Shown: positions 1 to 8,341 of the stretch, one piece after another | Position numbering within the stretch: the first letter of the stretch is position 1 | Layout: each line of letters opens with the position of its first letter | Assembly: GCF_000508085.1 (NCBI RefSeq) | Contig: NZ_KI669560.1 | Span: 2,385,187-2,421,570 of the forward strand | DNA length: 36,384 nucleotides | From: Sediminibacterium sp. C3 | Lineage (GTDB): Bacteria > Bacteroidota > Bacteroidia > Chitinophagales > Chitinophagaceae | Direction of reading: 5' to 3' | Notes under the pieces: generated by a model | What the model saw: the letters and a program-made list of their open reading frames with translations, nothing else | What the model was told of the DNA's origin: nothing | The model's database searches: none | Program-made: the position numbers and the translations under genes

Positions 1-381
1 GCAATGGGTAGAAATGCATGTAATCTTGGATTTAGAACAATCTATTACTCAATGAACAGAATGATAGAAGCATTAGCCGCAGCAAGAATAGATGGTACTT
101 ATGTAAGATGGCTCAACATGATTGCCAAAACACCATTACTCATCATTGATGACTTTGGACTGCAACCATTAAGCCCTGATATGCGTTTATCCTTGTTGCA
201 AATATTAGAAGATCGATTTGCAAAAGGATCCACTATAATTACCTCGCAACTACCTGTAAAAAAATGGTATGAATATATTAATGAACCAACACTCGCTGAT
301 GCTATCTGCGACAGATTGACAGCTAATGCTCATAAAATAGAACTAAAAGGCGAATCCTTACGTTCAAAAAAATTAAACTAG
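1..381 (+). CDS. istB: IS21-family helper ATPase IstB, 3' part only
   Basis: The reading frame enters from the left edge (codon 1-3 already open) and ends at TAG 379-381, so only the C-terminal half of an IstB-like protein is present. Seen: Walker B 'LLIIDDFGL', a sensor-like 'TTIITSQLP'-type segment (here 'STIITSQLPVKKW'), and the family's C-terminal 'DAICDRLTANAHKIELKGESLR'. In IS21 elements IstB is the AAA+ helper that works with the DDE transposase IstA on target DNA. The Walker A and the istA gene would lie upstream, outside the window. The element end follows immediately (repeats at 411-447), then a damaged toxin gene, so this is the right end of an inserted element. Family assignment is firm; whether the element is intact cannot be judged. 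Confidence 0.9.
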   Translation, partial: AMGRNACNLGFRTIYYSMNRMIEALAAARIDGTYVRWLNMIAKTPLLIIDDFGLQPLSPDMRLSLLQILEDRFAKGSTIITSQLPVKKWYEYINEPTLADAICDRLTANAHKIELKGESLRSKKLN

Positions 382-410
382 TTTTATACCACCATCAACA
401 ACTCCCTACG

Positions 411-447
411 GGTGGTAAACTTTGGACCGTAATGGTGGTAAACTTTG
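411..447. repeat. Tandem repeats at the right end of the IS21-type element
   Basis: The 14-mer GGTGGTAAACTTTG occurs at 411-424 and again at 434-447, a 23-base period. Part of its complement (TACCACC) lies at 377-383. Multiple short repeats inside the ends are usual for IS21 elements, where the transposase binds them. The exact outer tip of the element cannot be fixed without the left end; it lies near 447-460, right where the HigB reading frame begins. Confidence 0.7.
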
Positions 448-729
448 AGCGTAATATCCAGAAATTCATTCAGGCAATGGCTTTATGCTATTAAAATCGC
501 TGATTGGAATGAACCAGGAGACATATGTGAGACATTTACATCAGCTGATTTATTAGGGGGTGGGACTAATAGGGTTGTTTTTGATTTAGGGGGTAATAAT
601 TATAGGATTATTTGTAAGTATCAATTTGGAGTAACTAAAATTCATTTATCAATAAAGTGGATTGGAACACATGCTGAATACACAAAACTTTGTAAAAGAG
701 GTAACCAATATACAGTAAACGACTTTTAA
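445..729 (+). pseudogene. higB: HigB-type toxin, N-terminus damaged at the IS boundary
   Basis: From about residue 20 on, the product follows the HigB (PF09907-type) mRNA interferase family: 'KIADWNEPGDICETF', 'RVVFDLGGNNYRIICK', then 'IKWIGTHAEYTKL' near the C-terminus. Family members normally start with M-x-V-I-S-K and then about 15 residues with an E/K-H-P segment before the tryptophan-rich helix. Here only 'VISRN' remains and it is joined directly to 'SFRQWLYAIK'. The only upstream start is a TTG at 445 lying inside the last IS repeat. So the native start is lost, and a short internal segment seems missing as well. The antitoxin reading frame follows after 10 bases. Toxin activity is doubtful. 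The family call is solid; the damage model is inference from alignment memory. Confidence 0.75.
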
Positions 730-739
730 TTTTTTGACA

Positions 740-1188
740 ATGCCAACTCTTCCCTATACGCTGATTAAAACCGATGCACAGTACTATAAGTATTGTAATA
801 TTCTTGAAGCATTGGTAGATAGCAACAAAAAACCAAAGCAATTCAGGATGAAATAGAATTGCTCGAATTACTGATTGAGACTTATGACAATCTACACAAC
901 ACATTTGACGACCTTGATCCTATTGAGTTGATAAAGTACCTAATGCAGGAGCATAATATGAAAGCTGTTGATCTCGCAACATTGCTAAATGTGAGTGAAG
1001 GTCTGGTATCAGATATGCTGAAATATAAAAAAGGACTATCCAAAGAAACTATTCGAATTCTATCCGAAAAATTCAAAATCAGTCAGGAAGCATTGAATAA
1101 ACCTTATGCATTAAAAACAACTCCCCTTATCAAAATAAGAACAGTAAAAAAACGTCCCGCAGCCAGAAAAATAGCAAGAGCGCTTTAA
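740..1188 (+). pseudogene. higA: HigA-type antitoxin with a one-base frameshift
   Basis: ATG 740 starts a frame reading 'MPTLPYTLIKTDAQYYKY...' that stops at TAG 854-856. The frame starting one base differently is open from 823 to the stop at 1186-1188 and carries 'AIQDEIELLELLIETYDN', 'DPIELIKYLMQEHNMK' and a helix-turn-helix 'DLATLLNVSEGLVSDMLKYKKGLS'. This is the full HigA layout: N-terminal dimer/toxin-binding part, then an XRE-like DNA-binding domain. Adding one A in the A6 run 827-832 rebuilds a 149-residue protein. Partial expression from TTG 859 or ATG 958 is possible. In intact systems HigA neutralises HigB and represses the operon. Either a real decay event after loss of the toxin or a base-calling error; family assignment is confident. 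Confidence 0.8.
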
Positions 1189-1280
1189 TCACCCCCCTAA
1201 AATCCCCCTTAACCATTCACCCTTTTTTACCTAAAAAAAGGATATCTTGCCACCTTAAAAAAACTTAACTAACTCTAACC

Positions 1281-1703
1281 ATGCAAGAAAAACTAGTCAA
1301 GTCGTTAAAGCACTTTTCCAATTACATCATCCTGGTATTATTACTGCTTTTGGTAATGGCTATGTTCCTGGGAACAGGTCATATTATCATGATTTTCTTC
1401 CAGTCAATGGCATCTGCCGATCCTTTTTACCTGTTGATTAAAGTAGACGACTTACACTTGCTCTTTAGCTTATTACTGGTAATGTTAGTGGGTCACGAAC
1501 TTTTCAAGTCAATCACCCTTCTGCTCAATCACGAGAACATCCCAATCAAATCCATCTTAAAAATAGCCGCCATTGCTATTTCCAATAAAATCATCACCCT
1601 CGATCTGGATCACCTGGATGTTAGAATGTTACTAGGGCTTAGTGCTATATTAGTAGCAATCGGAATTACCTTCTTCTTCTTTAGCAAGGAAAGCGAAGAT
1701 TAA
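1281..1703 (+). CDS. PsiE-like integral membrane protein
   Basis: 140 residues with four hydrophobic segments at about 14-40, 57-80, 88-101 and 116-134. The core 'LLVMLVGHELFKSI' followed by 'IPIKSILKIAAIAISNKIITLDL' matches the PsiE family (phosphate-starvation-inducible E), whose biochemical role is not established. Length is usual for the family. The next gene begins one base after the stop, so the two are almost surely cotranscribed. Inner-membrane location is expected. I do not see a Pho-type box upstream, so phosphate control is not supported here. Confidence 0.75.
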   Translation: MQEKLVKSLKHFSNYIILVLLLLLVMAMFLGTGHIIMIFFQSMASADPFYLLIKVDDLHLLFSLLLVMLVGHELFKSITLLLNHENIPIKSILKIAAIAISNKIITLDLDHLDVRMLLGLSAILVAIGITFFFFSKESED

Positions 1704-1704
1704 T

Positions 1705-2238
1705 ATGCACAAGTACAAAATTTTAATTGCCAGTCTGTTCCTCCTGTTCTTTACTCAGGAAGCTTATGCCATGGAGGACACGCTCATCATGCACAATGGC
1801 AGCAAAGTAATTGGAGAAGTAGTGAATGTGAACCACTTTATGGTAACGTTCAAATACAAAAATGAAAAGTCGGAACACGAAATCAGCCATTACGCCATTG
1901 AGAAAATTCATTTTGGATCCGGTAGAGTACAAACCTTAACTGACAAAGTAACCATTAACGGAGAAGAAGACTGGGAGAAAGTAATTATACTTGAAGACAA
2001 GGAACAAAGTGCCGGCCTGAAAAGAAAAGGCGAAATAAGTGCACGCACTCGTTTCCTCAACCTCCATACTGCTTACTCTGGTAATATTAAAGTTGCTGAA
2101 AATTTAAAAAGAGAAGCAGCCAAACAAAAATACCCTTTCATTCTCATCAGCTTTGAACGAGCCACCGTTTACAATGGACTCATCAAAAGCTGGGGTGCCA
2201 TACAAGAAATAAAGAGAGCATTCTGCTATCAATACTAA
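1705..2238 (+). CDS. Secreted protein of unknown function
   Basis: 177 residues with a signal peptide (MHKYKILIASLFLLFFTQEAYA, cleavage after AYA). The mature start, 'DTLIMHNGSKVIGEVVNVNHFMVTFKY' continuing to 'AIEKIHFGSGR', has the pattern of many Bacteroidota secreted proteins: a small beta domain of the form 'D-T-I-x-x-x-N-G-x-x-I-x-G-x-V' ending in 'I-x-x-I-x-x-x-x-G'. The second half contains an 'A.YSGNIKVAENLKREAAKQKYPFILI' stretch, an alpha/beta element I do not recognise as an enzyme. It directly follows the PsiE-like gene (one base apart), and the hydrolase gene starts 10 bases downstream, suggesting a three-gene unit. No function is assigned. Confidence 0.7.
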   Translation: MHKYKILIASLFLLFFTQEAYAMEDTLIMHNGSKVIGEVVNVNHFMVTFKYKNEKSEHEISHYAIEKIHFGSGRVQTLTDKVTINGEEDWEKVIILEDKEQSAGLKRKGEISARTRFLNLHTAYSGNIKVAENLKREAAKQKYPFILISFERATVYNGLIKSWGAIQEIKRAFCYQY

Positions 2239-2248
2239 ATAAACAACA

Positions 2249-3487
2249 ATGAAAAAGTTCATTACACAGTACCTGTTATTAATGGTACTAACCATTTCAT
2301 TAAATGCACAAACATCCGGCAAATACCAGGATGCAGGCAGCAGTGTGCATTACCAATACATTACCACATACGACGTAGCCAAACTAAATAAAATACTGAA
2401 CGCGGAGTTAAGTGAGTTTCTGAATGGTTCTTCTATGCCGTTCGAAAATTTCAAAGGAAAATTCACCGCACCCAAATACCCGGTAAAATTATACAGGGTT
2501 AAATACAACTCAGTAATACCAGAGAAAGGCAACAAGCCCACCGTGGCTTCCGGCCTGGTAGCCATTCCGGAAAATGGAAAAGACTCCATGCCGATTGTAT
2601 CCTATCAGCATGGTACTGTATTTGGTAAAACAGAAGTTCCCTCTTTTATTGATGAGTCTATGGAAACCAAGCTCATGGTTGCCGTATTTGCTTCTCAGGG
2701 ATACATTGTTACCGGAGCTGACTATTTTGGATTAGGTATTTCAACTGAGCCAAATTCTTACCTGGTAAAAGAGAGCAGTGAACAGGCTTGCGTAGATATG
2801 TTATTTGCAGCAAAGCAGGTATTAACTGCCAATAAAATAAAACAAGGGCCATTGTTTGTACACGGCTGGTCACAAGGTGGCTGGACCAATATGACCTTCT
2901 TAAGAAAACTGGAGGAATTGAATATTCCTGTTACTGCAGCTGGAACAGCCAGTGCACCATTGGATGCAGCCGTTACAGTGAACAGATGGTTGAACAATTA
3001 CCAGCCTACCGATGCAATATGGTTGCCCGGATGTGCTACCAACTTCATCTTTGCCAAAGACCAATATGAATTTCCAGGCCTGGCAGCAAGAGCCATCAAA
3101 CCAGAATACTATCAGGTAGCCAAGGATTTTTATGAATATAAAATTGATTGGAAAACCTATTTTTCAAAAACCAAATCAAAAGCCTACGAAATGCTTACGG
3201 ATGAATTTAAAGCATCCGACACCATGGCCAATGATGCATTCTGGACCAGACTGGAAGAAATGCAGGCATACAGATGGAGATGCCGCACTCCATTAACCAA
3301 CTATTACGGAGAAAGCGATGAAGTAATTCCCGTTTACATTGCACGTTTGGCCGAAGGCACGCATCAGGTTTTGGGCGGAGGGAGCAATACCAAAGCTATT
3401 TCCGCAGGGCCGAAAGCAGACCACAGAGCTACTTATATTTATTCGCTGATTCACGTGAAGCCCTGGTTTGATGGATTTCTGAAATAA
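2249..3487 (+). CDS. Secreted alpha/beta hydrolase (secretory lipase/esterase type)
   Basis: 412 residues, signal peptide MKKFITQYLLLMVLTISLNAQ. The nucleophile elbow G-W-S-Q-G places the catalytic serine at residue 208, in 'LFVHGWSQGG'. A plausible acid is Asp357 ('YYGESDEVIP') and the base His392 ('KADHRATY'). An earlier 'SYQHGT' strand-loop (about 118-123) would form the oxyanion region. The architecture, with an elongated segment of about 150 residues before the elbow and a lid-like insertion after it, resembles the secretory lipase/cephalosporin-esterase-like group. Substrate unknown. It probably acts in the periplasm or outside. Start chosen for the signal peptide. Confidence 0.8.
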   Translation: MKKFITQYLLLMVLTISLNAQTSGKYQDAGSSVHYQYITTYDVAKLNKILNAELSEFLNGSSMPFENFKGKFTAPKYPVKLYRVKYNSVIPEKGNKPTVASGLVAIPENGKDSMPIVSYQHGTVFGKTEVPSFIDESMETKLMVAVFASQGYIVTGADYFGLGISTEPNSYLVKESSEQACVDMLFAAKQVLTANKIKQGPLFVHGWSQGGWTNMTFLRKLEELNIPVTAAGTASAPLDAAVTVNRWLNNYQPTDAIWLPGCATNFIFAKDQYEFPGLAARAIKPEYYQVAKDFYEYKIDWKTYFSKTKSKAYEMLTDEFKASDTMANDAFWTRLEEMQAYRWRCRTPLTNYYGESDEVIPVYIARLAEGTHQVLGGGSNTKAISAGPKADHRATYIYSLIHVKPWFDGFLK

Positions 3488-3492
3488 GCTAT

Positions 3493-3843
3493 ATGCCCTT
3501 ACTCTTCACCATCATTACACAGAATCAACAAAACATTGAATCCGCCGAAGCGTTGGCCAATGAAATCATAGAAACATTGGGCAATGGCACCAGCATGCAA
3601 TTGATAGAGCCCTATCACAAGTTTGCTGACTCCTACGCCATCCATCTTGAAAAAATAGTACCGACAGAAGACCCGACAGTTTTAATCCACCTAACCCTTG
3701 CCCTGGCAGATACACTGGTATCACCGTGGCTGGTGAATTACGATAGTGATTCAAAAAAAATTGATCTGATTTACAACAACGCAGAATATACCCAAAAGAG
3801 AAAACCTGCTTTCCATGCAATTCTCTGGGCAGAGATTATTTAG
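3493..3843 (+). CDS. Small hypothetical protein
   Basis: 116 residues, starting 5 bases after the hydrolase stop, in the same direction and probably translated from the same message. No signal peptide, membrane segment or motif I recognise. Composition is mildly acidic and helical in the first half ('QNIESAEALANEIIETLGNG'), followed by strands. The compact uninterrupted frame, the tight spacing and normal codon use for the region favour a real gene. Function unknown. Confidence 0.55.
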   Translation: MPLLFTIITQNQQNIESAEALANEIIETLGNGTSMQLIEPYHKFADSYAIHLEKIVPTEDPTVLIHLTLALADTLVSPWLVNYDSDSKKIDLIYNNAEYTQKRKPAFHAILWAEII

Positions 3844-3852
3844 AAAACGTAT

Positions 3853-3882
3853 ATTTGATAGTATCAAATGATACTATCAAAT
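3853..3882. promoter_or_regulatory. Perfect inverted repeat overlapping the Fic start codon
   Basis: Two perfect 14-base arms (ATTTGATAGTATCA at 3853-3866 and its complement at 3869-3882) are separated by two bases. The right arm ends on the A and T of the ATG at 3881. A dyad of this length and symmetry over the initiation region fits an operator for a dimeric DNA-binding protein. The adjacent Fic protein has a winged-helix-like C-terminus, so autoregulation is a natural inference. It could alternatively act as an mRNA hairpin occluding initiation. Confidence 0.7.
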
Positions 3883-4840
3883 GCAGCCGCCTTATTCCAT
3901 TAATGCCAAAATTATTCAGCTCATAGCAGACATCTCTCAACAAATGGGGGAAGTTAATGGCTCTATGCTGGTTAAACAAGCACCTGAATTAAGAAAGAAA
4001 AACAGAATCCGAACCATACAGGCGTCATTAGCCATTGAAGGTAATACGCTTTCCATTGAACAGGTTACCGCTATCATTGAAAACAAGAGAGTACTTGGGC
4101 CAGTTAAAGACATCAAAGAGGTCAATAATGCAATAGAGGTATACAACAGAATGGAGTCCCTAAAACCCAATTCAGAAAAATCATTTTTATCAGCACATAA
4201 AACACTGATGCAGGGATTGGTTCCCCACCCTGGTCAATACAGAAAATCTGGTGTAGGTATTGTAAAGGGAAATCAGGTGGCACATCTTGCGCCACCTGCT
4301 AAAAACGTACCCTTCCTGATGAAAAATCTTTTTCTTTATCTAAAGAATAGCGAAGATCATGTCCTCATTAAAAGCTGTGTTTTTCATTATGAGATGGAAT
4401 TCATTCATCCTTTCACGGATGGAAATGGCAGAATGGGCCGACTCTGGCAAACCCTTTTATTATTAAAAGCCTTTCCGGTATTTGATTTCCTGCCATTTGA
4501 AACCATCATTAGTAAAAACCAAAAAGCCTATTACAAAGCTTTGGCAAATAGTGATAAGCAAGGTGAGTCTACCCTGTTCATAGAATTCATGCTAACCAGC
4601 ATTAACCATGCATTGGATGAATTACTAAAAGAAAGAACCGGGCCTTTGACCAGTGATGATAGAATGCATATCTTTCTGTCAACAGATGTTCAGGAATTTT
4701 CAAGAAAAGACTATTTACAATACTTCAAGTCTATTTCAACGGCAACGGCAAGCAGGGATTTAAATAAAGCAGTAGCAGAAAAGAAAATTCTAAAGACTGG
4801 TGACAAGAACAAAACGCTTTATAAACGACTTAATCCATGA
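3881..4840 (+). CDS. Fic family protein (AMP-transferase) with C-terminal winged helix
   Basis: 319 residues. The Fic core motif H-P-F-T-D-G-N-G-R-M-G-R is complete at residues 176-187, giving catalytic His176 and the phosphate-binding loop. An N-terminal inhibitory motif of the (S/T)xxxE(G/N) type is visible as S49-L-A-I-E53-G-N, so this is a class II, self-inhibited enzyme by the usual scheme: Glu53 would block ATP until displaced. The segment from about 265 on ('FSRKDYLQYFKSISTATASRDLNKAVAEKKI') looks like a winged helix. Fic enzymes usually attach AMP to hydroxyls of target proteins; the target is unknown here. A perfect palindrome overlaps the start. The stop overlaps the next ATG (ATGA, 4837-4840). 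Confidence 0.9.
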   Translation: MQPPYSINAKIIQLIADISQQMGEVNGSMLVKQAPELRKKNRIRTIQASLAIEGNTLSIEQVTAIIENKRVLGPVKDIKEVNNAIEVYNRMESLKPNSEKSFLSAHKTLMQGLVPHPGQYRKSGVGIVKGNQVAHLAPPAKNVPFLMKNLFLYLKNSEDHVLIKSCVFHYEMEFIHPFTDGNGRMGRLWQTLLLLKAFPVFDFLPFETIISKNQKAYYKALANSDKQGESTLFIEFMLTSINHALDELLKERTGPLTSDDRMHIFLSTDVQEFSRKDYLQYFKSISTATASRDLNKAVAEKKILKTGDKNKTLYKRLNP

Positions 4841-5987
4841 AAAGAAAACAACCCCTCACCCTCCTCGCATTAGCGATGTCAACAAGTAGTTTTTCTCAAA
4901 CCCCTGAAATAATCTCCATCCGTAAATACAGGGAAGAGAATACAGCAGCCATCATGAAAGAGTATGTAGACTTTCTCTCCATACCCAATACAGCCAATGA
5001 TGCCGCTGGACTCAAAAGCAATACGGAGTTCATTATGCGCATGATGGAGCAAAGAGGCATACAAAAAGTGCAACTACTGGAAGCAAATACCCCCAACACG
5101 CCACCCGTGGTATATGGCGAAGTGAACACGCCGGGTGCAACGCAGACTTTGATTTTCTATGCACATTACGATGGACAACCCGTGAACCCTGCGCAATGGG
5201 CCAAAGGGCTACAACCCTTTCAGCCAAAGCTTTATACCAATGCAATAGATAAGAACGGAGAGCACATTCCCTTTCCATCAGACAATAAAAGCTTCTTACC
5301 CGATTACCGCATTTATGGGTCATCTGCGATGGCCCCGTGCACCAGAGTGGCAAGAAACAAATTGTATTTGGGGTAAGAGGAGACACACATGTAGACGAGC
5401 AAATGAAAGCAGAGTTGGGATTTAACGCGCCCGAAATGCAGGGTCTGTCGTTAGGCGAATCCATCAACCTGCCATCACTGAACATCAATGGGATTCAGAG
5501 CGGTAATGTAGGAAAGCTCGCTTCCAACCAAATCCCCACTTTTGCCACTGCAGTTCTGGACCTGAGATTGGTGTTGGGCAATGATTGGAAAAGACAACAA
5601 CAAAAAGTAATTAATCATATTAAAGCACAGGGCTTTCATGTAACCGATAAAGAACCCACCGAAGCAGAGCGTAAACAATTTGCCAAACTGATTAAAGTGC
5701 AGGCAGACAATAATGGCATGAATGCCCAGCGCACACCAATGGACTTACCCATTGCACAAAAAGTAATTAAGGCCGTTAAAACAACAACAACGGATCAGGT
5801 AGTTTTACAGCCCACTATGGGTGGAAGCCTCACCTTGTATTTATTTGAGCAAATCCTGAAAGCCAGAACCATTACAGTACCCATTGCCAATCACGACAAC
5901 AACCAACATGCGGAAAACGAGAATATCCGGTTGAAGAATTTCTTTGAGGGTATAGAGACCATGGCGGCATTGATGCTAATGAAGTAA
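4837..5987 (+). pseudogene. Secreted M20 metallopeptidase broken by two internal deletions
   Basis: The 5' frame (4837-5376) encodes a signal-like N-terminus, 'FLSIPNTANDAAGLKSN' and the metal-binding 'FYAHYDGQPVNP' of M20/dipeptidase enzymes, reaching 'DYRIYGSSA'. The 3' frame (readable from 5322 to 5987) gives 'ICDGPVHQSGKKQIVFGVRGDTHVD', then 'EQMKAELGF' and a complete C-terminus with 'NHDNNQHAENENIRL'. The SASDDK...GEEE stretch that carries the bridging Asp and the catalytic Glu is absent, and the frame changes at about 5322-5329. A second, in-frame gap sits between 'THVD' and 'EQMK' (about 5394-5397), where the dimerisation domain begins. Missing length is roughly 130 residues from family memory. 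The product cannot be active. The 5' ATG overlaps the Fic stop. Confidence 0.85.
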
Positions 5988-6054
5988 ATACATGCCGATT
6001 TTTTATCATTTTGTTTAGAATTATGATTAACTTTTATATCTAAACCTAACAACA

Positions 6055-6558
6055 ATGAAAAAAATCTTCTTATTGCTAACGACAAGCCTGTTGGCCTCAA
6101 CGCTGTTCTTCAGCTGTAAAAGCGAAAACACAGAAACCGCCAAACCCGCATTTGATCTAGCCAAAGCCAAAATAGAAATTGAAGCAGCCAACCAGCAAAC
6201 CATGGACGCAATAGCCAAAGGCGATTCTGCAGGTGTTGCTAATATGTACACAGACGATGCCAAACTCATGTTTACAGGAATGCCGGCTGCAGAAGGCAAA
6301 GCAGCCATTCAATCTGTATTCGGGGGCATAATCAATTCAGGCGTAACCAAAATTGAATTAAAGACTGGTGAAGTTTGGGGCAACGAAGATTTATTGGCAG
6401 AAGAGGGAGGCGTTACTATTTATGTAAAAGATCAGGTAGTAGGCCAGGAAAAATTCATTGTGCTTTGGAAAAAAGTAAATGGAGCATGGAAAGTATTCAG
6501 AGATATTTCCAATTCAAATGCACCAGCTCCACCTCCACCACCAACTGAAAAGAAATAG
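6055..6558 (+). CDS. Lipoprotein with NTF2-like (SnoaL/DUF4440) domain
   Basis: 167 residues with a lipoprotein signal ending in 'LFFSC' (Cys at about residue 21), so likely membrane anchored. The body follows the DUF4440/SnoaL pattern: 'IEAANQQTMDAIAKGDSAGVANMYTDDAKLM', 'GKAAIQSVFGGII', then strands ending with 'FIVLWKKVNGAWKVFRDISNSN'. Such domains form a cone-shaped alpha+beta barrel and often bind small ligands, but catalysis cannot be inferred. A proline-rich tail (APAPPPPPT) ends the protein. The MORN gene follows after 16 bases. Confidence 0.8.
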   Translation: MKKIFLLLTTSLLASTLFFSCKSENTETAKPAFDLAKAKIEIEAANQQTMDAIAKGDSAGVANMYTDDAKLMFTGMPAAEGKAAIQSVFGGIINSGVTKIELKTGEVWGNEDLLAEEGGVTIYVKDQVVGQEKFIVLWKKVNGAWKVFRDISNSNAPAPPPPPTEKK

Positions 6559-6574
6559 CTTCAAAAAAGTATAG

Positions 6575-8336
6575 ATGAAAACTATATATAAATTCTTAAT
6601 CCTCCTGAGCATTTGCATTCCTGCATTAGCTCAGGATAAAGAAGATTGCTTAGTTGGAAATTGTAGAAATGGGGTTGGTCTTAAGAAGATAATTACTACT
6701 CAAAAAGACCCACTTAGATTTGATCAAAAACCGTTAAGAAAGGGCCTCTTAGGCGCTCCCATTTATTATTATTATGAAGCAGGAGAATTTAAAGGTGGAA
6801 AGCTAAACGGCAAAGGTTATCGCTTTAACTTGAGCTATTTGAATACAAATCAGCTGATTACATTTCAGGAAGAATATAAAAAGAAACTGACATTAACTCC
6901 AAATGAAAACATTTACGAATGGTTTGAAAATGGAGATTATAAAGAAGGTGTGTTAAATGGATATGGTTATTTAATTGAATTTGATTCAAGAAATAGAGTT
7001 CCCATACGAATCAGAGAAGGGGAATTTTTAAATGGCGCGCTAAATGGCAATGGCACAAAAATTAAGTTTGGTCTTTTTGGCTCACAAAAAGATAGCTCAG
7101 GTAAATTCATACTAACAAGGGGTAAAATATTTAAAGGAAAATTTGAAAACGACATTTGTAAAGAATGTACAGTTACAGAAAAAAGAGCAAGTGGCGAGGG
7201 CAGCTTTAGTGGAAATGACTTAATAGAATACTTATTCTCTGGTTGGGTAATAAAAAACTATACTGTTCCGACAACCGGAAGTTTTTTACTTGATGAAAAT
7301 ATAACTCGTGAAAAGAAACCTCATGAAGACTTGGATGGCTATGCTGGCAAAGCAATTCCTACAAAACCTTATAGGGCATTGTACATAGGGGGTATTGAGA
7401 TTGCCAAAATAGAAATGGCAACCGAATCAAGCAATATCAAAAGAGTTGAATTAGCAAATGGAGCTTATTATGTTGGGGAATGTGATGAAGAAGGAAAGCC
7501 ATATGGTTTTGGTAAAATTTTTAATGGATCAGGAGATATTTATGAGGGAATGATTGATAATTATTTACCTAATGGGTATGGTCTTTATTATGAAAGCAAA
7601 ACTTACTACAGAGAAAGATTCGCTAAAGGGGGATTATTCGTAAATGGCAAACTAATTTATGGAGCCAGTTTTGCTCCCGGAATTGAACCTACAGTTATTT
7701 GGGGAGGAATAGATGATAAAAATGGGAAGACAGAATTTACCAATGACTTCAAAAATATTTATTCAGGCCCCTACACTAAAATAACTTATACTTACAATGA
7801 GAAAAACTGGACTTATTCTTTAAAAAGGCAGGAAAAGGGGTTTAAAATCAATGGAATAGTTACCGAAAACTTTGTAATAGATGGAAAAAACGAAGCAGAT
7901 ATCAAAAGACAAAGAACCATTGTAAATGGTGTAGTAAAAAAAATCAGATATAGTTGTTGGCGATATAATAGTACTTAATGGATTCGCTAGCCCAGTAATA
8001 CTGAAAAGCAATGGAGTCATTCATTTAAAGAATAAAAAATACTTCTCCGACCAACAAGCTACAATTTCAAAATATCAAATATCTGACTTTGAACAAACTT
8101 GCAAATTTTGCAATGGCAGGGGAAGTAACACATACACTTATCAGCGAAAACCAGAGCAAGTAACAGAGTTTTTCTACCGTACAGAAAAAGTAGTTGGAGA
8201 TTTCACCATCTTAACCCATCAAGTACTTGACAAAATGACTTATACAAAGTCATTTGCACCAGAAACCAGAACTAATAGCTGTGCAATATGCAATGGTTCT
8301 GGTTATACTAAAAATATCAATGAATTAAAGGAATAA
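6575..8336 (+). pseudogene. MORN-repeat secreted protein with CxxCxGxG tail, one-base frameshift
   Basis: ATG 6575 opens a 467-residue frame with a signal peptide (MKTIYKFLILLSICIPALAQ) and several MORN-like repeats: 'GEFKGGKLNGKGY' (about 70-82), 'GDYKEGVLNGYGY' (120-132), 'GEFLNGALNGNG' (149-160) and 'DIYEGMIDNYLPNGYGLYY' (about 325-343). It stops at 7978. One base over, the frame is open from 7938 to TAA 8334-8336 and continues sensibly ('SDIVVGDNIVLNGFASP'). Removing one A from the A8 run 7936-7943 joins them into 586 residues. The tail has two zinc-ribbon-like motifs, C-K-F-C-N-G-R-G (about 509-516) and C-A-I-C-N-G-S-G (about 569-576), as in the DnaJ cysteine-rich domain. MORN repeats are common in Bacteroidota exported proteins; role unknown. 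Confidence 0.75.
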
Positions 8337-8341
8337 TGCGA

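Noticed and set aside
3447..3462. A parS-like palindrome (core TTCACGTGAA) within the secreted hydrolase gene.
   Set aside because: It matches the 16-base parS consensus at 13 positions, but it lies inside conserved coding sequence about 20 kb from parB and the core palindrome occurs easily by chance; a genome-wide search for clustered copies would be needed.
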